Source: Aquisphaera giovannonii
Lineage (GTDB): Bacteria; Planctomycetota; Planctomycetia; Isosphaerales; Isosphaeraceae
Direction: 5' to 3'
Assembly: GCF_008087625.1 (NCBI RefSeq)
Contig: NZ_CP042997.1
Coordinates: forward strand, 6,448,001-6,512,000
DNA: 64,000 nt
Shown: piece by piece, positions 29,629 through 38,315 of the stretch
How positions within the stretch are numbered: position 1 is the first letter of the stretch
How the letters are laid out: every line of letters starts with the position of its first letter
Translations under genes and position numbers: made by a program
Notes under the pieces: model-generated
The model's database searches: none
Seen by the model: only the letters and a program-made list of their open reading frames with translations
Told to the model about the DNA's origin: nothing

Positions 29629-31308
29629 ATGCTCTGCCCACTTGCCCTGCCCCGTCGATACCTCGTCGGTTTCGACCCCCGAGAGCTGCCCCACCACTTC
29701 ACCGACGTCCTGATCGTGGGCGGCGGCATCGCCGGCCTGCGCGTCGCGCTCGGCGTCCCGGAGGAGTTCCGGACGCTCGTGATCACGAAGGATGAGCTCC
29801 GCGAGAGCAACAGCAGCTACGCGCAGGGGGGGATCGCCGGCGTCCTCGACCCGGAGGACCGCTTCGACAACCACATCGCCGACACCCTGGCCGCGGGCAA
29901 GGGCCTCTGCAATCCCGAAGTCGTGGAGATGGTCGTCCGCGAGGCCCCGGAGCGGATCCGCGAGCTGATCCGCTGGGGGACCCATTTCGACGAGGCGGAC
30001 GGCCAGGTGCTGCTCGGCCGCGAGGGGGGCCATTCGCACGCCAGGATCGCCCACGCCCTCGGCGACGAGACCGGGCGCGAGATCATGCGGGCGATGATCG
30101 GCCACGCCCGCTCGCTCAAGTCGATCCGGGTCTGGCAGAACTGCCCGACCATCGACCTGCTCACCCACGAGGGGCGGTGCCGGGGCGTCCTCGTCTGGGA
30201 CAAGCGGAGGGGGTTCGCGCTGGTCTGGGCGCGGGCCGTCGTGCTGGCCACCGGCGGCGCGGGGCAGCTCTACCGCGAGACGACCAACCCGCCGATCGCG
30301 ACCGCCGACGGCCACGCGATGGCCTACCGCGCGGGGGTCGAGCTGCGCGACATGGAGTTCATGCAGTTCCACCCGACGGTCCTCTACATGGCCGGCTCCG
30401 CGCGGCACCTGCTGACGGAGGCCCTCCGGGGCGAGGGGGCGCACCTCGTGGACAAGGACGGGTACCGGTTCATGCCGGACGCCCACCCGCTGGCCGAGCT
30501 GGCCCCCCGCGACGACGTCTCCCAGGCGATCGCCCGCCAGATGGCCCGGACCCGCCACCCGAACGTCTACCTCGACCTGTCCCACCTGGACCCGAAGTTC
30601 ATCCGCACGCGGTTCCCGGGCATCGATCGGCTCTGCCAGAGCTTCGACCTGGACATCACGACCGACCGGATCCCGGTCTGCCCCGGGGCGCACTACATGA
30701 TCGGCGGGGCGACCGTCAACGAGCTTGGCCGGACGAGCATGCCGGGCCTCTGGGCGGCCGGCGAGGTCTCCAGCTCGGGCCTGCACGGGGCGAACCGCCT
30801 GGCGTCGAACAGCCTGCTGGAGGGGCTCGTCTACGGCGCCAGGGTGGCGGAGGACATCGTCCACTCGCTCGACGAATCCGGGCCCTGGCGCCTCGAGGTG
30901 CCGCCCATCAAGGCGTCGGGCCGGTCGGGCAAGGACCACCGGGCCAGGATCGACCTGGACGACCTCCGGAAATCGCTGGGCGGCCTCATGTGGCGGAAGA
31001 TGGGCATCACCCGGGACGCGGCGGGCCTCCAGGACGCGGCGGTTCAGGTGGACCACTGGTGCCGCTATGTGCTGCCCCAGGAGTTCGCGGATCCGGCCGG
31101 CTGGGCGATGCAGAACATGCTCATCGCCGCCCGCCTGATGATCGCCGCGGCCGCCGAGCGCAAGGAGTCCCGCGGGGTCCACTCGCGCTCCGATTTTCCC
31201 GAGGCGGATCCCTCGCGCAACACGCATATCGCGATTCAGTACCCGCCGATGCGGCCATCGGAGGCGGGCCGGGCCCGGGGCAACGGCGGGGAAGGGTCGG
31301 GCTCCTGA
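29629..31308 (+). CDS. nadB: L-aspartate oxidase
   Basis: NadB oxidises L-aspartate to iminoaspartate, the first step of de novo NAD synthesis, using FAD. The 559 residues show the Rossmann 'VLIVGGGIAGLRVAL', 'ESNSSYAQGGIAGVL', 'EGGHSHARIAHALGDETGRE', 'VLATGGAGQLYRETTNPP', 'MEFMQFHPTVLYM', 'CPGAHYMIGGATVNELGRTS' and 'GLHGANRLASNSLLEGLVYG', all diagnostic of the succinate dehydrogenase/NadB flavoprotein group and of NadB in particular. ATG 29629 is preferred to an in-frame start at 29593; neither has a good ribosome-binding site. No nadA or nadC is adjacent. Confidence 0.95.
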   Translation: MLCPLALPRRYLVGFDPRELPHHFTDVLIVGGGIAGLRVALGVPEEFRTLVITKDELRESNSSYAQGGIAGVLDPEDRFDNHIADTLAAGKGLCNPEVVEMVVREAPERIRELIRWGTHFDEADGQVLLGREGGHSHARIAHALGDETGREIMRAMIGHARSLKSIRVWQNCPTIDLLTHEGRCRGVLVWDKRRGFALVWARAVVLATGGAGQLYRETTNPPIATADGHAMAYRAGVELRDMEFMQFHPTVLYMAGSARHLLTEALRGEGAHLVDKDGYRFMPDAHPLAELAPRDDVSQAIARQMARTRHPNVYLDLSHLDPKFIRTRFPGIDRLCQSFDLDITTDRIPVCPGAHYMIGGATVNELGRTSMPGLWAAGEVSSSGLHGANRLASNSLLEGLVYGARVAEDIVHSLDESGPWRLEVPPIKASGRSGKDHRARIDLDDLRKSLGGLMWRKMGITRDAAGLQDAAVQVDHWCRYVLPQEFADPAGWAMQNMLIAARLMIAAAAERKESRGVHSRSDFPEADPSRNTHIAIQYPPMRPSEAGRARGNGGEGSGS

Positions 31309-31709
31309 CCCGGGCCAGTGCAGGCCTCGGGCCGCTGCACGATGGCCTCGTCCTCGACGATTCCAGGGTCACCGACGCGGGGCTCGCCCAACTCCGCGAC
31401 CTCAAGAATCTCAGGGTGCTGAGCCTGGAGCACACGGCGATCACGAGGACTGCCGGCCTCGGGCACCTGGACGGCCTGCGATCGCTCGACCTCAAGGGAT
31501 CGCCGGTGAATGATGCCGGGCTGTCTCACCTCGGCGACCTGAAGGCCCTGCGCGAGCTGGACCTCAGCGACACGCGGGTGACCGACGCGGGGGTCGAACA
31601 CCTCCGGAAGCTCCGGCAATTGCGCAAGCTGACGGTCGCGGATACCGGGATCACGCCGGAGGGCGTCGCCACGCTTCGACGCTCGTTGCCCTGGTGCCGG
31701 ATCCGTTAG
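31305..31709 (+). CDS. Leucine-rich-repeat ORF without a standard start
   Basis: The frame encodes about 134 residues with four or five LRR units of the planctomycete type: 'VTDAGLAQLRDLKNLRVLSL', 'VNDAGLSHLGDLKALRELDL' and 'VTDAGVEHLRKLRQLRKLTV', ending in the usual 'LRRSLPWCRIR'. Between the nadB stop and the first repeat there is no ATG, GTG or TTG. The only candidate is CTG 31305, which overlaps the nadB TGA as CTGA. It is either a small coupled gene with a rare start or the surviving 3' part of a larger LRR gene. LRRs bind proteins; no partner can be named. Confidence 0.45.
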   Translation: MTRASAGLGPLHDGLVLDDSRVTDAGLAQLRDLKNLRVLSLEHTAITRTAGLGHLDGLRSLDLKGSPVNDAGLSHLGDLKALRELDLSDTRVTDAGVEHLRKLRQLRKLTVADTGITPEGVATLRRSLPWCRIR

Positions 31710-31750
31710 AGGGGGAGGCTGGGCGTGCCGCCCAGGCGATGGGCCGCCGC

Positions 31751-32647
31751 TCAGGAGAGCTCGGACAGCCTCCTCAGCGTGCCGTTGACCTTCACCGGCG
31801 GGTCGAGCCAGCGCTGCTTGGGGATGACCCGGGGCGTGTAGCCCTCCACGGCCGCCGGGTCGAAGCGGCGGATGCTCGCGAGCTTCGCGTCGATCAGCGG
31901 GCTGCGGGCCGCCTCGAGCTTCTTCAGGACCAGGTCGTCCTCGGAGAGCAGGTCGGCCTCGCCGATGGCCCCCAGCCGGAACCCCTCGCGGAGGGCGTCG
32001 GCGAACTCGTTGTAGATGTACGCCTCGGTGGGGCTCGCCCACCACTGCCGGTTCATCTCGGCGAAGAGCGCCGCGGTCCGGCGGGCGACGGCCGGGTCGG
32101 TGAGGACGATGGTGGAGTCCTCGACGGCCAGGTGGCCGAGGATGGTCGCGACATCCCCCCGGGTGAGGGCGTCGCAGGCGAGGCCGTCGCGGAGGAAGTA
32201 GTCCAGGCGGTCGGCGCAGAGCCAGGGCAGGGGGCGCTCCAGGAGCGGGTAGCGGGAATCGTCGTAGAAGTCCTGGGGCCGGAAGCCGACCCGGGCGAGC
32301 GTCGCGGCCAGGTCCGGCCGGTTCAGGAGCACGGGTTTCAGTCCCTCGTGGTGGTCCTGCTCGTCCGACGTGATCAGGAAGTCCACCGCGTGCGAGAAGG
32401 CGGTGTGGGAGATGTCGTGGAGCAGGCCGGCCATCCGCTCCCGCGGCCCCGCCCCCAGGCGTCCGAGGAGGTGATGGACGCCCAGGCTGTGCTCGTACCG
32501 GGTGACGTTCTTGAACGGGAAGGCGATGGCCGAGGGGCCCGCCTGGCGGACCCCCCGCAGGCGCCGGAAGGTCGGCGACTCGATGACCGCGAGGGCGCCC
32601 GGGTCGTCGATCCCGATCTCCCCGTAGACCCTGTCATTCCAGCGCAT
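31751..32647 (-). CDS. HD-superfamily phosphohydrolase
   Basis: The 298-residue protein has the HD metal site 'RYEHSLGVHHLLGRLG' (His) and 'GLLHDISHTAFSHAVDFL' (His-Asp), with a distal Asp in 'CADRLDYFLRDG'. This layout matches the bacterial dGTPase-like/YdhJ-type HD hydrolases. The opening 'MRWNDRVYGEIGIDDPGALA' and 'PTFRRLRGVRQAG' are typical of that group. It should be a cytoplasmic metal-dependent phosphohydrolase; a (d)NTP or other nucleotide is a likely substrate but unproven. It is divergent from galM. Confidence 0.87.
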   Translation of the reverse strand: MRWNDRVYGEIGIDDPGALAVIESPTFRRLRGVRQAGPSAIAFPFKNVTRYEHSLGVHHLLGRLGAGPRERMAGLLHDISHTAFSHAVDFLITSDEQDHHEGLKPVLLNRPDLAATLARVGFRPQDFYDDSRYPLLERPLPWLCADRLDYFLRDGLACDALTRGDVATILGHLAVEDSTIVLTDPAVARRTAALFAEMNRQWWASPTEAYIYNEFADALREGFRLGAIGEADLLSEDDLVLKKLEAARSPLIDAKLASIRRFDPAAVEGYTPRVIPKQRWLDPPVKVNGTLRRLSELS

Positions 32648-32910
32648 CGAGCCCCCACCCCCGGTCCCGGACGGCCCCGCACGCCCGGGCCTTCCTCACC
32701 CCTTGATCATCCGGGCGACGCCCCTTTTTTTCAAGGGCGGGAGGGCCCGCCCGCCCCCGCCGCGCCGCCGCTGGTCCGTTGATTTTGCCCCCGGCGCGAG
32801 GCAGGATGGGGCCTCGGCGGTTCGCGGCCTGGGTCGGGCCGCCCCTCGGGGGACGCCGGTGTCGGATCTTGAGCCCATCCCCGGCCCGTGACACGTCCAG
32901 GAGTTTGTTG

Positions 32911-34065
32911 ATGAACGGGAACACTCGGTCCGCCTGGCGGGCGGCCCTCGTCGCCGCCGGAATCTGCCTGTGCGGCCTCGCCTCGCGGCCGGCGCCCGCG
33001 GCCGCCGCGGACTCTTCTGGGAGCCTGACCAAGATGCAATTCGGGAAGACCGCGGACGGCACGCCGGTGGACCTGTACGTCCTCAAGAACGGCCAGGTCA
33101 CCGTCAAGGTCACCAACTACGGCGGCATCATCACCGAGATCGACACCCCGGATCGCAACGGCAAGCCCGGCGACATCGCCCTCGGCTTCGAGAACCTGGA
33201 GGGCTACCTCGGCAAGCACCCGTTCTTCGGCGCCACGGTCGGCCGCGTCGCCAACCGCATCGCCAAGGGCACGTTCACGCTCAACGGCCGGGAATACAAG
33301 CTCGCGGTCAACAACGGCCCGAACGCACTCCACGGCGGCCTCAAGGGCTTCGACAAGCAGGTCTGGAAGGCGGAGGAGGTCCGGTCGGCCGAGGGGCCTT
33401 CCGTGAAGATGAGCTACCGCTCCGTCGACGGCGAGGAGGGCTACCCCGGCAACCTCGACGTGACCGTCCAGTTCACCGTCACCGCGGACAACGAGCTGAA
33501 GATCGACTACACCGCGACCACCGACAAGGCGACGCCGATCAACCTCTCCAACCACAGCTACTTCAACCTGGCCGGGAAGACGACGCAGTCGATCCTCGAC
33601 CACGAGGTGATGCTGGCGGCCGATAAGTACACGCCGGTGGACGACACGCTCATCCCGACCGGCGAGATCGCCGAGGTCGCCGGCACGCCGCTCGACTTCC
33701 GCAAGCCCAAGCCGATCGGCCAGGACATCAAGGGCATCAAGGCCGACCCCGTCGGCTACGACCACAACTTCGTCCTCAACGGCGGCGGCAAGACGCTGGC
33801 CCTGGCGGCGCGGGTGTACGACCCCAAGACCGGGCGGATCCTGGAGATGTCCACGACCCAGCCGGGCGTGCAGTTCTACACGGGCAACTTCCTGGACGGC
33901 TCGGTCGTCGGCAAGGACGGCATCGCGTATCGCCAGTACGCGGGCTTCTGCCTGGAGTCGCAGCACTACCCGGACTCGATCCACCACCCGAACTTCCCCT
34001 CGGCCGTCCTCGAGCCGGGGCAGACGTTCCGCGAGACGACCGTCTTCAAGTTCTCGGCGAAGTGA
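32911..34065 (+). CDS. galM: Exported aldose 1-epimerase (galactose mutarotase)
   Basis: GalM interconverts the alpha and beta anomers of galactose and other aldoses. The 384-residue protein has a signal peptide ('AALVAAGICLCGLASRPAPA') so it works outside the cytoplasm. Catalytic His and Glu are recognisable in 'INLSNHSYFNLAG' and 'CLESQHYPDSIHHPNFPS', and substrate residues in 'NRIAKGTFTLNGREYKL' and 'NALHGGLKGFDKQVW'. ATG 32911 follows AGGAG by seven bases. The genes after it encode two sugar-type symporters and a glycoside hydrolase, which fits mutarotation of sugars before uptake. Confidence 0.94.
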   Translation: MNGNTRSAWRAALVAAGICLCGLASRPAPAAAADSSGSLTKMQFGKTADGTPVDLYVLKNGQVTVKVTNYGGIITEIDTPDRNGKPGDIALGFENLEGYLGKHPFFGATVGRVANRIAKGTFTLNGREYKLAVNNGPNALHGGLKGFDKQVWKAEEVRSAEGPSVKMSYRSVDGEEGYPGNLDVTVQFTVTADNELKIDYTATTDKATPINLSNHSYFNLAGKTTQSILDHEVMLAADKYTPVDDTLIPTGEIAEVAGTPLDFRKPKPIGQDIKGIKADPVGYDHNFVLNGGGKTLALAARVYDPKTGRILEMSTTQPGVQFYTGNFLDGSVVGKDGIAYRQYAGFCLESQHYPDSIHHPNFPSAVLEPGQTFRETTVFKFSAK

Positions 34066-34122
34066 CGGCCCGGCCGGCCCGCCGCGACGCGTGGCGATCG
34101 CGGCGCGGCCGGGGCTGGCATG

Positions 34123-34151
34123 TTGAGATCGCGACGGGGCGGTGTCATAAT
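34123..34151 (+). promoter_or_regulatory. Sigma-70-type promoter of the symporter operon
   Basis: TTGAGA (34123-34128), a 17-base spacer and CATAAT (34146-34151), with the first symporter starting at 34243. It lies after the galM stop, so the genes 34243-39440 can be transcribed separately from galM. Confidence 0.6.
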
Positions 34152-34242
34152 GCGTGGCCTATTCTCCGGGGCCATCCCGTTCGAACGCATTCGCCTCGAC
34201 GCGGCGCAGGGTCAGCGGCGCGGCTGACGGCAGGGACCGAGC

Positions 34243-36072
34243 ATGACGACTTCACTCGCGTGGATTGACTACCTCATCATGCTGATCTACCTGGCCTTCG
34301 TGCTGGGGATCGGCGTGGCCCTCAAGCGGTTCATGAAGACGAGCGAGGACTTCTTCCTCTCCGGCCGGTCGATCCCGGCCTGGGTGGCGGGCCTGGCGTT
34401 CATCTCCGCGAACCTGGGGGCGCAGGAGGTCATCGGCATGGCCGCCTCCGGGGCCAAGTACGGGATCGCCACCAGCCACTTCTACTGGGTGGGCGCCATC
34501 CCGGCGATGGTCTTCGTCGGCCTGTTCATGATGCCCTTCTACTACGGCTCGCGGGCGCACTCGGTGCCGGAATACCTGCGGCTGCGGTTCGACGAGAAGA
34601 CGCGCGGGCTCAACGCCATCACCTTCGCCGTGATGACCGTCTTCTCCAGCGGCATCTCGATGTACGCGATGGCCAAGCTGATCATGCTCCTGCACCTGTT
34701 CGACGCGCCGGTGCTGGCGATGGGCCTGTCCCGCGACTGGATCTTCCACGCGGCCATCATCCTGTCGGCGGTCATCGTGCTGGGGTACGTGTATCTCGGC
34801 GGGCTGACGAGCGCCATCTACAACGAGGTGCTCCAGTTCTTCCTCATCGTCGCCGGCTTCCTGCCCCTCGTGCTGCTCGGCCTCAAGAACGTCGGAGGCT
34901 GGTCCGGCCTCAAGGCCACGCTGGACGGCATGGGCAAGACGCAGTTCACCCACACCTGGGTCGGGATGGGGCAGGCGAGCACCAACCCGCTGGGCGTGGA
35001 GTGGTTCGGCCTGGTGATGGGCCTGGGCTTCGTGCTGTCGTTCGGCTACTGGTGCACGGACTTCCTGGTCGTGCAGCGGGCCATGGCGGCCGATTCCATG
35101 ACCTCCGCCCGCCGCACGCCGCTGATCGCGGCGCTGCCGAAGATGTTCTTCCCGTTCCTCGTGATCCTCCCGGGCCTCCTGGCGATCGCCGTGCCGACTC
35201 CGGCCGCGCCGGTCGCGGAGGCGTCGAAGCCGGGGGCCACGGAGGCCCCGGCGCTGCAGGGGCTCATCCCCGCCAAGGTGGACTACTACACGGGCGAGCT
35301 CGAGCTGGACAAGGACGGCAAGCCGGTCCCCGACTATGACATGGCCATCCCCCGGATGCTGCTGCATTACTTCCCGACCGGCATCCTGGGCCTCGGGCTC
35401 ACCGCGCTGCTGGCGAGCTTCATGTCGGGCATGGCGGGGAACGTCACCGCGTTCAACACCGTCTGGACTTATGACATCTACAAGGCCTACGTCCACCCGG
35501 GGGCCAGCGACAACCATTATCTGTGGATGGGCCGGTTCGCCACGCTCTTCGGCACGGTGATCTCGATCGGGGCGGCATACCTGGCGTCCCGCTTCAACAA
35601 CATCATGGACGCCCTCCAGCTCGTCTTCGGGTTCGTGAACGCGCCGCTGTTCGCGACGTTCCTCCTGGGCATGTTCTGGAAGCGGGCCAGCGGCCACGGC
35701 GCCTTCTGGGGGCTGCTCTCCGGGACCGGTGCCGCGGCGATCTTCCACGGCCTGAACCTGCCGGCCGGCAGCGCGGCGGGGATCAAGGGGGGGTGGATCA
35801 CCAACCTCTTCGGCGCGGGCCCGCTCTACGCGTTCCCCACCGACATGGCCCAGAATTTCTGGATGGCGATCGCCGCCTGGGTCACCTGCTTCGTCGTGAC
35901 GATCGCCGTGAGCCTCTTCACGCAGCCGAGGCCGGACAAGGAGCTGGTCGGTCTCGTGTACGCCCTGACGGACAAGCCGCAGGAAGGACACCTGACGTGG
36001 TACCAGCGGCCGCTGGCCCTCGGCCTGGTCGTGCTCGCGATGACCGCGGCGCTGAACTTCCTCTTCTATTGA
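34243..36072 (+). CDS. Sodium:solute symporter family protein (first copy)
   Basis: The 609-residue protein is an SSS-family (SGLT-like) permease with about 14 hydrophobic helices. Family signatures include 'FFLSGRSIPAWVAGLAFISA', 'NLGAQEVIGMAASGAKYGI', 'VYLGGLTSAIYNEVLQFFLI', 'LSFGYWCTDFLVVQRAMAA' and 'ASFMSGMAGNVTAFNTVWTY'. It should import a sugar or other small solute with sodium. A hydrophilic loop near residues 320-365 is longer than in the second copy. It begins an operon of two symporter/small-protein pairs and a GH5-like gene with intergenic gaps of 12-21 bp. Confidence 0.94.
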   Translation: MTTSLAWIDYLIMLIYLAFVLGIGVALKRFMKTSEDFFLSGRSIPAWVAGLAFISANLGAQEVIGMAASGAKYGIATSHFYWVGAIPAMVFVGLFMMPFYYGSRAHSVPEYLRLRFDEKTRGLNAITFAVMTVFSSGISMYAMAKLIMLLHLFDAPVLAMGLSRDWIFHAAIILSAVIVLGYVYLGGLTSAIYNEVLQFFLIVAGFLPLVLLGLKNVGGWSGLKATLDGMGKTQFTHTWVGMGQASTNPLGVEWFGLVMGLGFVLSFGYWCTDFLVVQRAMAADSMTSARRTPLIAALPKMFFPFLVILPGLLAIAVPTPAAPVAEASKPGATEAPALQGLIPAKVDYYTGELELDKDGKPVPDYDMAIPRMLLHYFPTGILGLGLTALLASFMSGMAGNVTAFNTVWTYDIYKAYVHPGASDNHYLWMGRFATLFGTVISIGAAYLASRFNNIMDALQLVFGFVNAPLFATFLLGMFWKRASGHGAFWGLLSGTGAAAIFHGLNLPAGSAAGIKGGWITNLFGAGPLYAFPTDMAQNFWMAIAAWVTCFVVTIAVSLFTQPRPDKELVGLVYALTDKPQEGHLTWYQRPLALGLVVLAMTAALNFLFY

Positions 36073-36093
36073 ATTCCCGAGGCCCCGCCCCTC

Positions 36094-36318
36094 ATGAACC
36101 TGGATATCCGGCTGCCGATCGGCCTGCTCTTCGCCATCCTGGGCGGGCTGCTCATCGTCTACGGCCTCTGGACGCAGTTCTCCGACCCGAACATGTATGA
36201 CCGCTCGCTGGGCCTGAACATCAACCTCTGGTGGGGCCTCGTGATGTCCCTCTTCGGCACGTTCATGACGTGGCTGGGCCGGAAGGGTGCGACCGAGAAG
36301 CCGCAGCAGGCCCACTGA
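36094..36318 (+). CDS. Small two-helix membrane protein paired with the symporter (first copy)
   Basis: The 74-residue protein has two transmembrane helices, 'IGLLFAILGGLLIVYGLW' and 'WWGLVMSLFGTFMTWLG', separated by a short loop 'SDPNMYDRSLGLNINL', and a basic tail. It starts 21 bp after the symporter stop and ends 12 bp before the next symporter. It is related to the product at 38066: both share IG, GL, S.PN and LWWGL at the same spacing. Such a linked small protein could be an accessory subunit of the transporter. I know no described family for it. Confidence 0.8.
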   Translation: MNLDIRLPIGLLFAILGGLLIVYGLWTQFSDPNMYDRSLGLNINLWWGLVMSLFGTFMTWLGRKGATEKPQQAH

Positions 36319-36330
36319 CCGAGGAGCCCG

Positions 36331-38052
36331 ATGATGCCGTCGTTCGCGCTACCGTCATTCCTGCCCCTCGCCGCCGAGGCCGTCACGCAAAAGCTCGTGA
36401 CGCTGGGCGTGTCCGATATCCTGATCATCGTCGGCTATTTCGCGATGGTGCTGGGCATCGGCTGGTACCTGAAGAAGCAGACCACGACCAGCGAAGACTT
36501 CTTCATGGCCGGCCGGGAGATGACCGCGTGGATCGCGGGGCTCAGCTTCCTCTCGGCGAACCTCGGCTCCCTGGAGCTGATGGGCTGGGCCGGCTCCGCG
36601 TACCAGTACGGCATCCTCGCCACCCACTGGTACTGGATCGGCGCCATCCCGGCCATGCTCTTCCTGGGCATCGTGATGATGCCCTTCTATTACATCTCCA
36701 AGACGCACTCGGTCCCCGGCTACCTCCAGCTCCGCTTCGGGGAGGACTCGCGGGCGTTCGCGGCGATCTCGTTCGCGTTCATGACCATCCTCATGAGCGG
36801 CGTGAACATGTTCTCGATGGCCAAGGTGATGGAGGTGGTCCTCGGCTGGGACCTGAACTTCAGCATCTGGATCTCCTCGATCACGGTGGCGGCCTATGTC
36901 GCGCTCGGCGGCCTGAAGTCGGCGATCTTCAACGAAGTCCTCCAGTTCATGCTGATCTGGGCGGGCGCGGCGCTCATCCCGATCATGGGGATGATCGAGG
37001 TCGGGGGCTGGGCCAACCTCCAGGCGAAGATCGGCGCCTCGTACACGCACGCCTGGAGCACGCTCGGGTCGTTCCAGGACAACCCGATGGGGATCCACTG
37101 GACCGGCATCGTCTTCGGCCTGGGATTCGTGATCTCGTTCGGCTACTGGACGACGGACTTCCTGGTCGTGCAGCGGGTGCTCGCGGCCAAGGACCTGAGG
37201 TCCGCCAAGATGGCCCCGATCATCGGTGCCGCCTTCAAGATGGCGGTCCCGCTCATCGTCATCCTCCCGGGCCTGCTGGGGCTGGGCGTGCTCGACGTCA
37301 AGCTCGTGCCCGAGAGCGTCGCGAAGGTGACGCCCGGGGCGCACAGCTACAACGAGGTCCTGCCCATCATGATGGCCCGCTACATGGGCCCAGGGCTCCT
37401 CGGGCTGGGCATCACCGCCCTCATCGCGGGCTTCATGGCGGGCATGGCGGGGAACGTCAGCGCCTTCGCCACGGTCTGGACCTACGACATCTACCGGCCG
37501 TTCCTGAACAAGAAGGCCAGCGACGCCCATTACCTGAGCATGGGGCGCTGGTGCACGATCATCGGCATCTTCGTGAGCATCGGCACGGCGTACATGGTCA
37601 TGCGGGCGGAGAGCATCATGGACTACGTCCAGGCGCTCTTCAGCTTCTTCATCGCGCCGCTCTTCGGCACCGTCATCCTGGGCATGCTCTGGAAGCGGGC
37701 CACGCCGGCAGGCGGATTCTGGGGGCTCCTGGCCGGGACCGTCTGCTCGATCCTCATGTGGCTCTGGGTCCTCTTCGATGAGACGGCGATCCGGTACGTG
37801 GCACTCTCGCCGCACGCCAAGCCGATGGCCGAGAACATGTATCGCGCCCTCTGGTCGTGGATCATCTGCGTGGCGGTGACCGTGGTCGTCAGCCTCTATA
37901 CCCGGCCCAAGCCGGACGAGCAGCTGACGGGGCTGGTCTACGGCGCGACGCCGATCCCCGGGGAAGGGGACGTCCCGTTCTGGCTCCGGCCCATCTTCTG
38001 GGCGGGGATGGTGGCCGCCGTGTTCGTCGCGCTCAACGTCGTCTTCTGGTGA
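36331..38052 (+). CDS. Sodium:solute symporter family protein (second copy)
   Basis: The 573-residue SSS-family permease is a paralogue of the 34243 gene. Shared blocks include 'GIGWYLKKQTTTSEDFFMAG', 'AGLSFLSANLGSLELMGWAG', 'ALGGLKSAIFNEVLQFMLIW', 'SFGYWTTDFLVVQRVLAAKD' and 'AGFMAGMAGNVSAFATVWTY'. It has an extra N-terminal hydrophobic stretch before the first core helix. Differences in the substrate-facing helices ('NLGSLELMGWAGS' against 'NLGAQEVIGMAAS') suggest another substrate than copy one. Followed after 13 bp by its own small partner gene. Confidence 0.94.
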   Translation: MMPSFALPSFLPLAAEAVTQKLVTLGVSDILIIVGYFAMVLGIGWYLKKQTTTSEDFFMAGREMTAWIAGLSFLSANLGSLELMGWAGSAYQYGILATHWYWIGAIPAMLFLGIVMMPFYYISKTHSVPGYLQLRFGEDSRAFAAISFAFMTILMSGVNMFSMAKVMEVVLGWDLNFSIWISSITVAAYVALGGLKSAIFNEVLQFMLIWAGAALIPIMGMIEVGGWANLQAKIGASYTHAWSTLGSFQDNPMGIHWTGIVFGLGFVISFGYWTTDFLVVQRVLAAKDLRSAKMAPIIGAAFKMAVPLIVILPGLLGLGVLDVKLVPESVAKVTPGAHSYNEVLPIMMARYMGPGLLGLGITALIAGFMAGMAGNVSAFATVWTYDIYRPFLNKKASDAHYLSMGRWCTIIGIFVSIGTAYMVMRAESIMDYVQALFSFFIAPLFGTVILGMLWKRATPAGGFWGLLAGTVCSILMWLWVLFDETAIRYVALSPHAKPMAENMYRALWSWIICVAVTVVVSLYTRPKPDEQLTGLVYGATPIPGEGDVPFWLRPIFWAGMVAAVFVALNVVFW

Positions 38053-38065
38053 GGAAAGGCCGGCC

Positions 38066-38302
38066 ATGACCGCGGGTTCTCGCTACTCGATCTGGTACTT
38101 CATCGGGATCCTCCTGACCTTCTACGGCGTGATCATCGCGGCGATGGGCCTGTACAGCCTCTACTCGCCCCCGAATGTGAAACTCGCCGAGTACCACGCC
38201 GACCTCTGGTGGGGCCTCCTCCTCCTGGCCATCGGGGGCTTCTACGTCTGGCACTTCTCCCCGAGCAGGGTGAAGCCCCGGGAGCCGGTCGCGGAGTTCT
38301 GA
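38066..38302 (+). CDS. Small two-helix membrane protein paired with the symporter (second copy)
   Basis: The 78-residue product has helices 'FIGILLTFYGVIIAAMGLY' and 'LWWGLLLLAIGGFYVWHF', with the intervening loop 'SPPNVKLAEYHAD'. It matches the 36094 product in the glycines of helix one, the S(D/P)PN turn and LWWGL at the start of helix two. It lies 13 bp after its symporter and 13 bp before the glycoside hydrolase. Retention of both partners through the duplication suggests each symporter needs its own small protein. Confidence 0.8.
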   Translation: MTAGSRYSIWYFIGILLTFYGVIIAAMGLYSLYSPPNVKLAEYHADLWWGLLLLAIGGFYVWHFSPSRVKPREPVAEF

Positions 38303-38315
38303 TGCGAGGGGCCGC

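Noticed and set aside
32700-32775. GC-rich inverted repeats between the HD phosphohydrolase and galM, considered as a terminator
   Set aside because: The region lies between divergent genes, where a terminator is not expected; the stem has a bulge and its T-run is in the loop.
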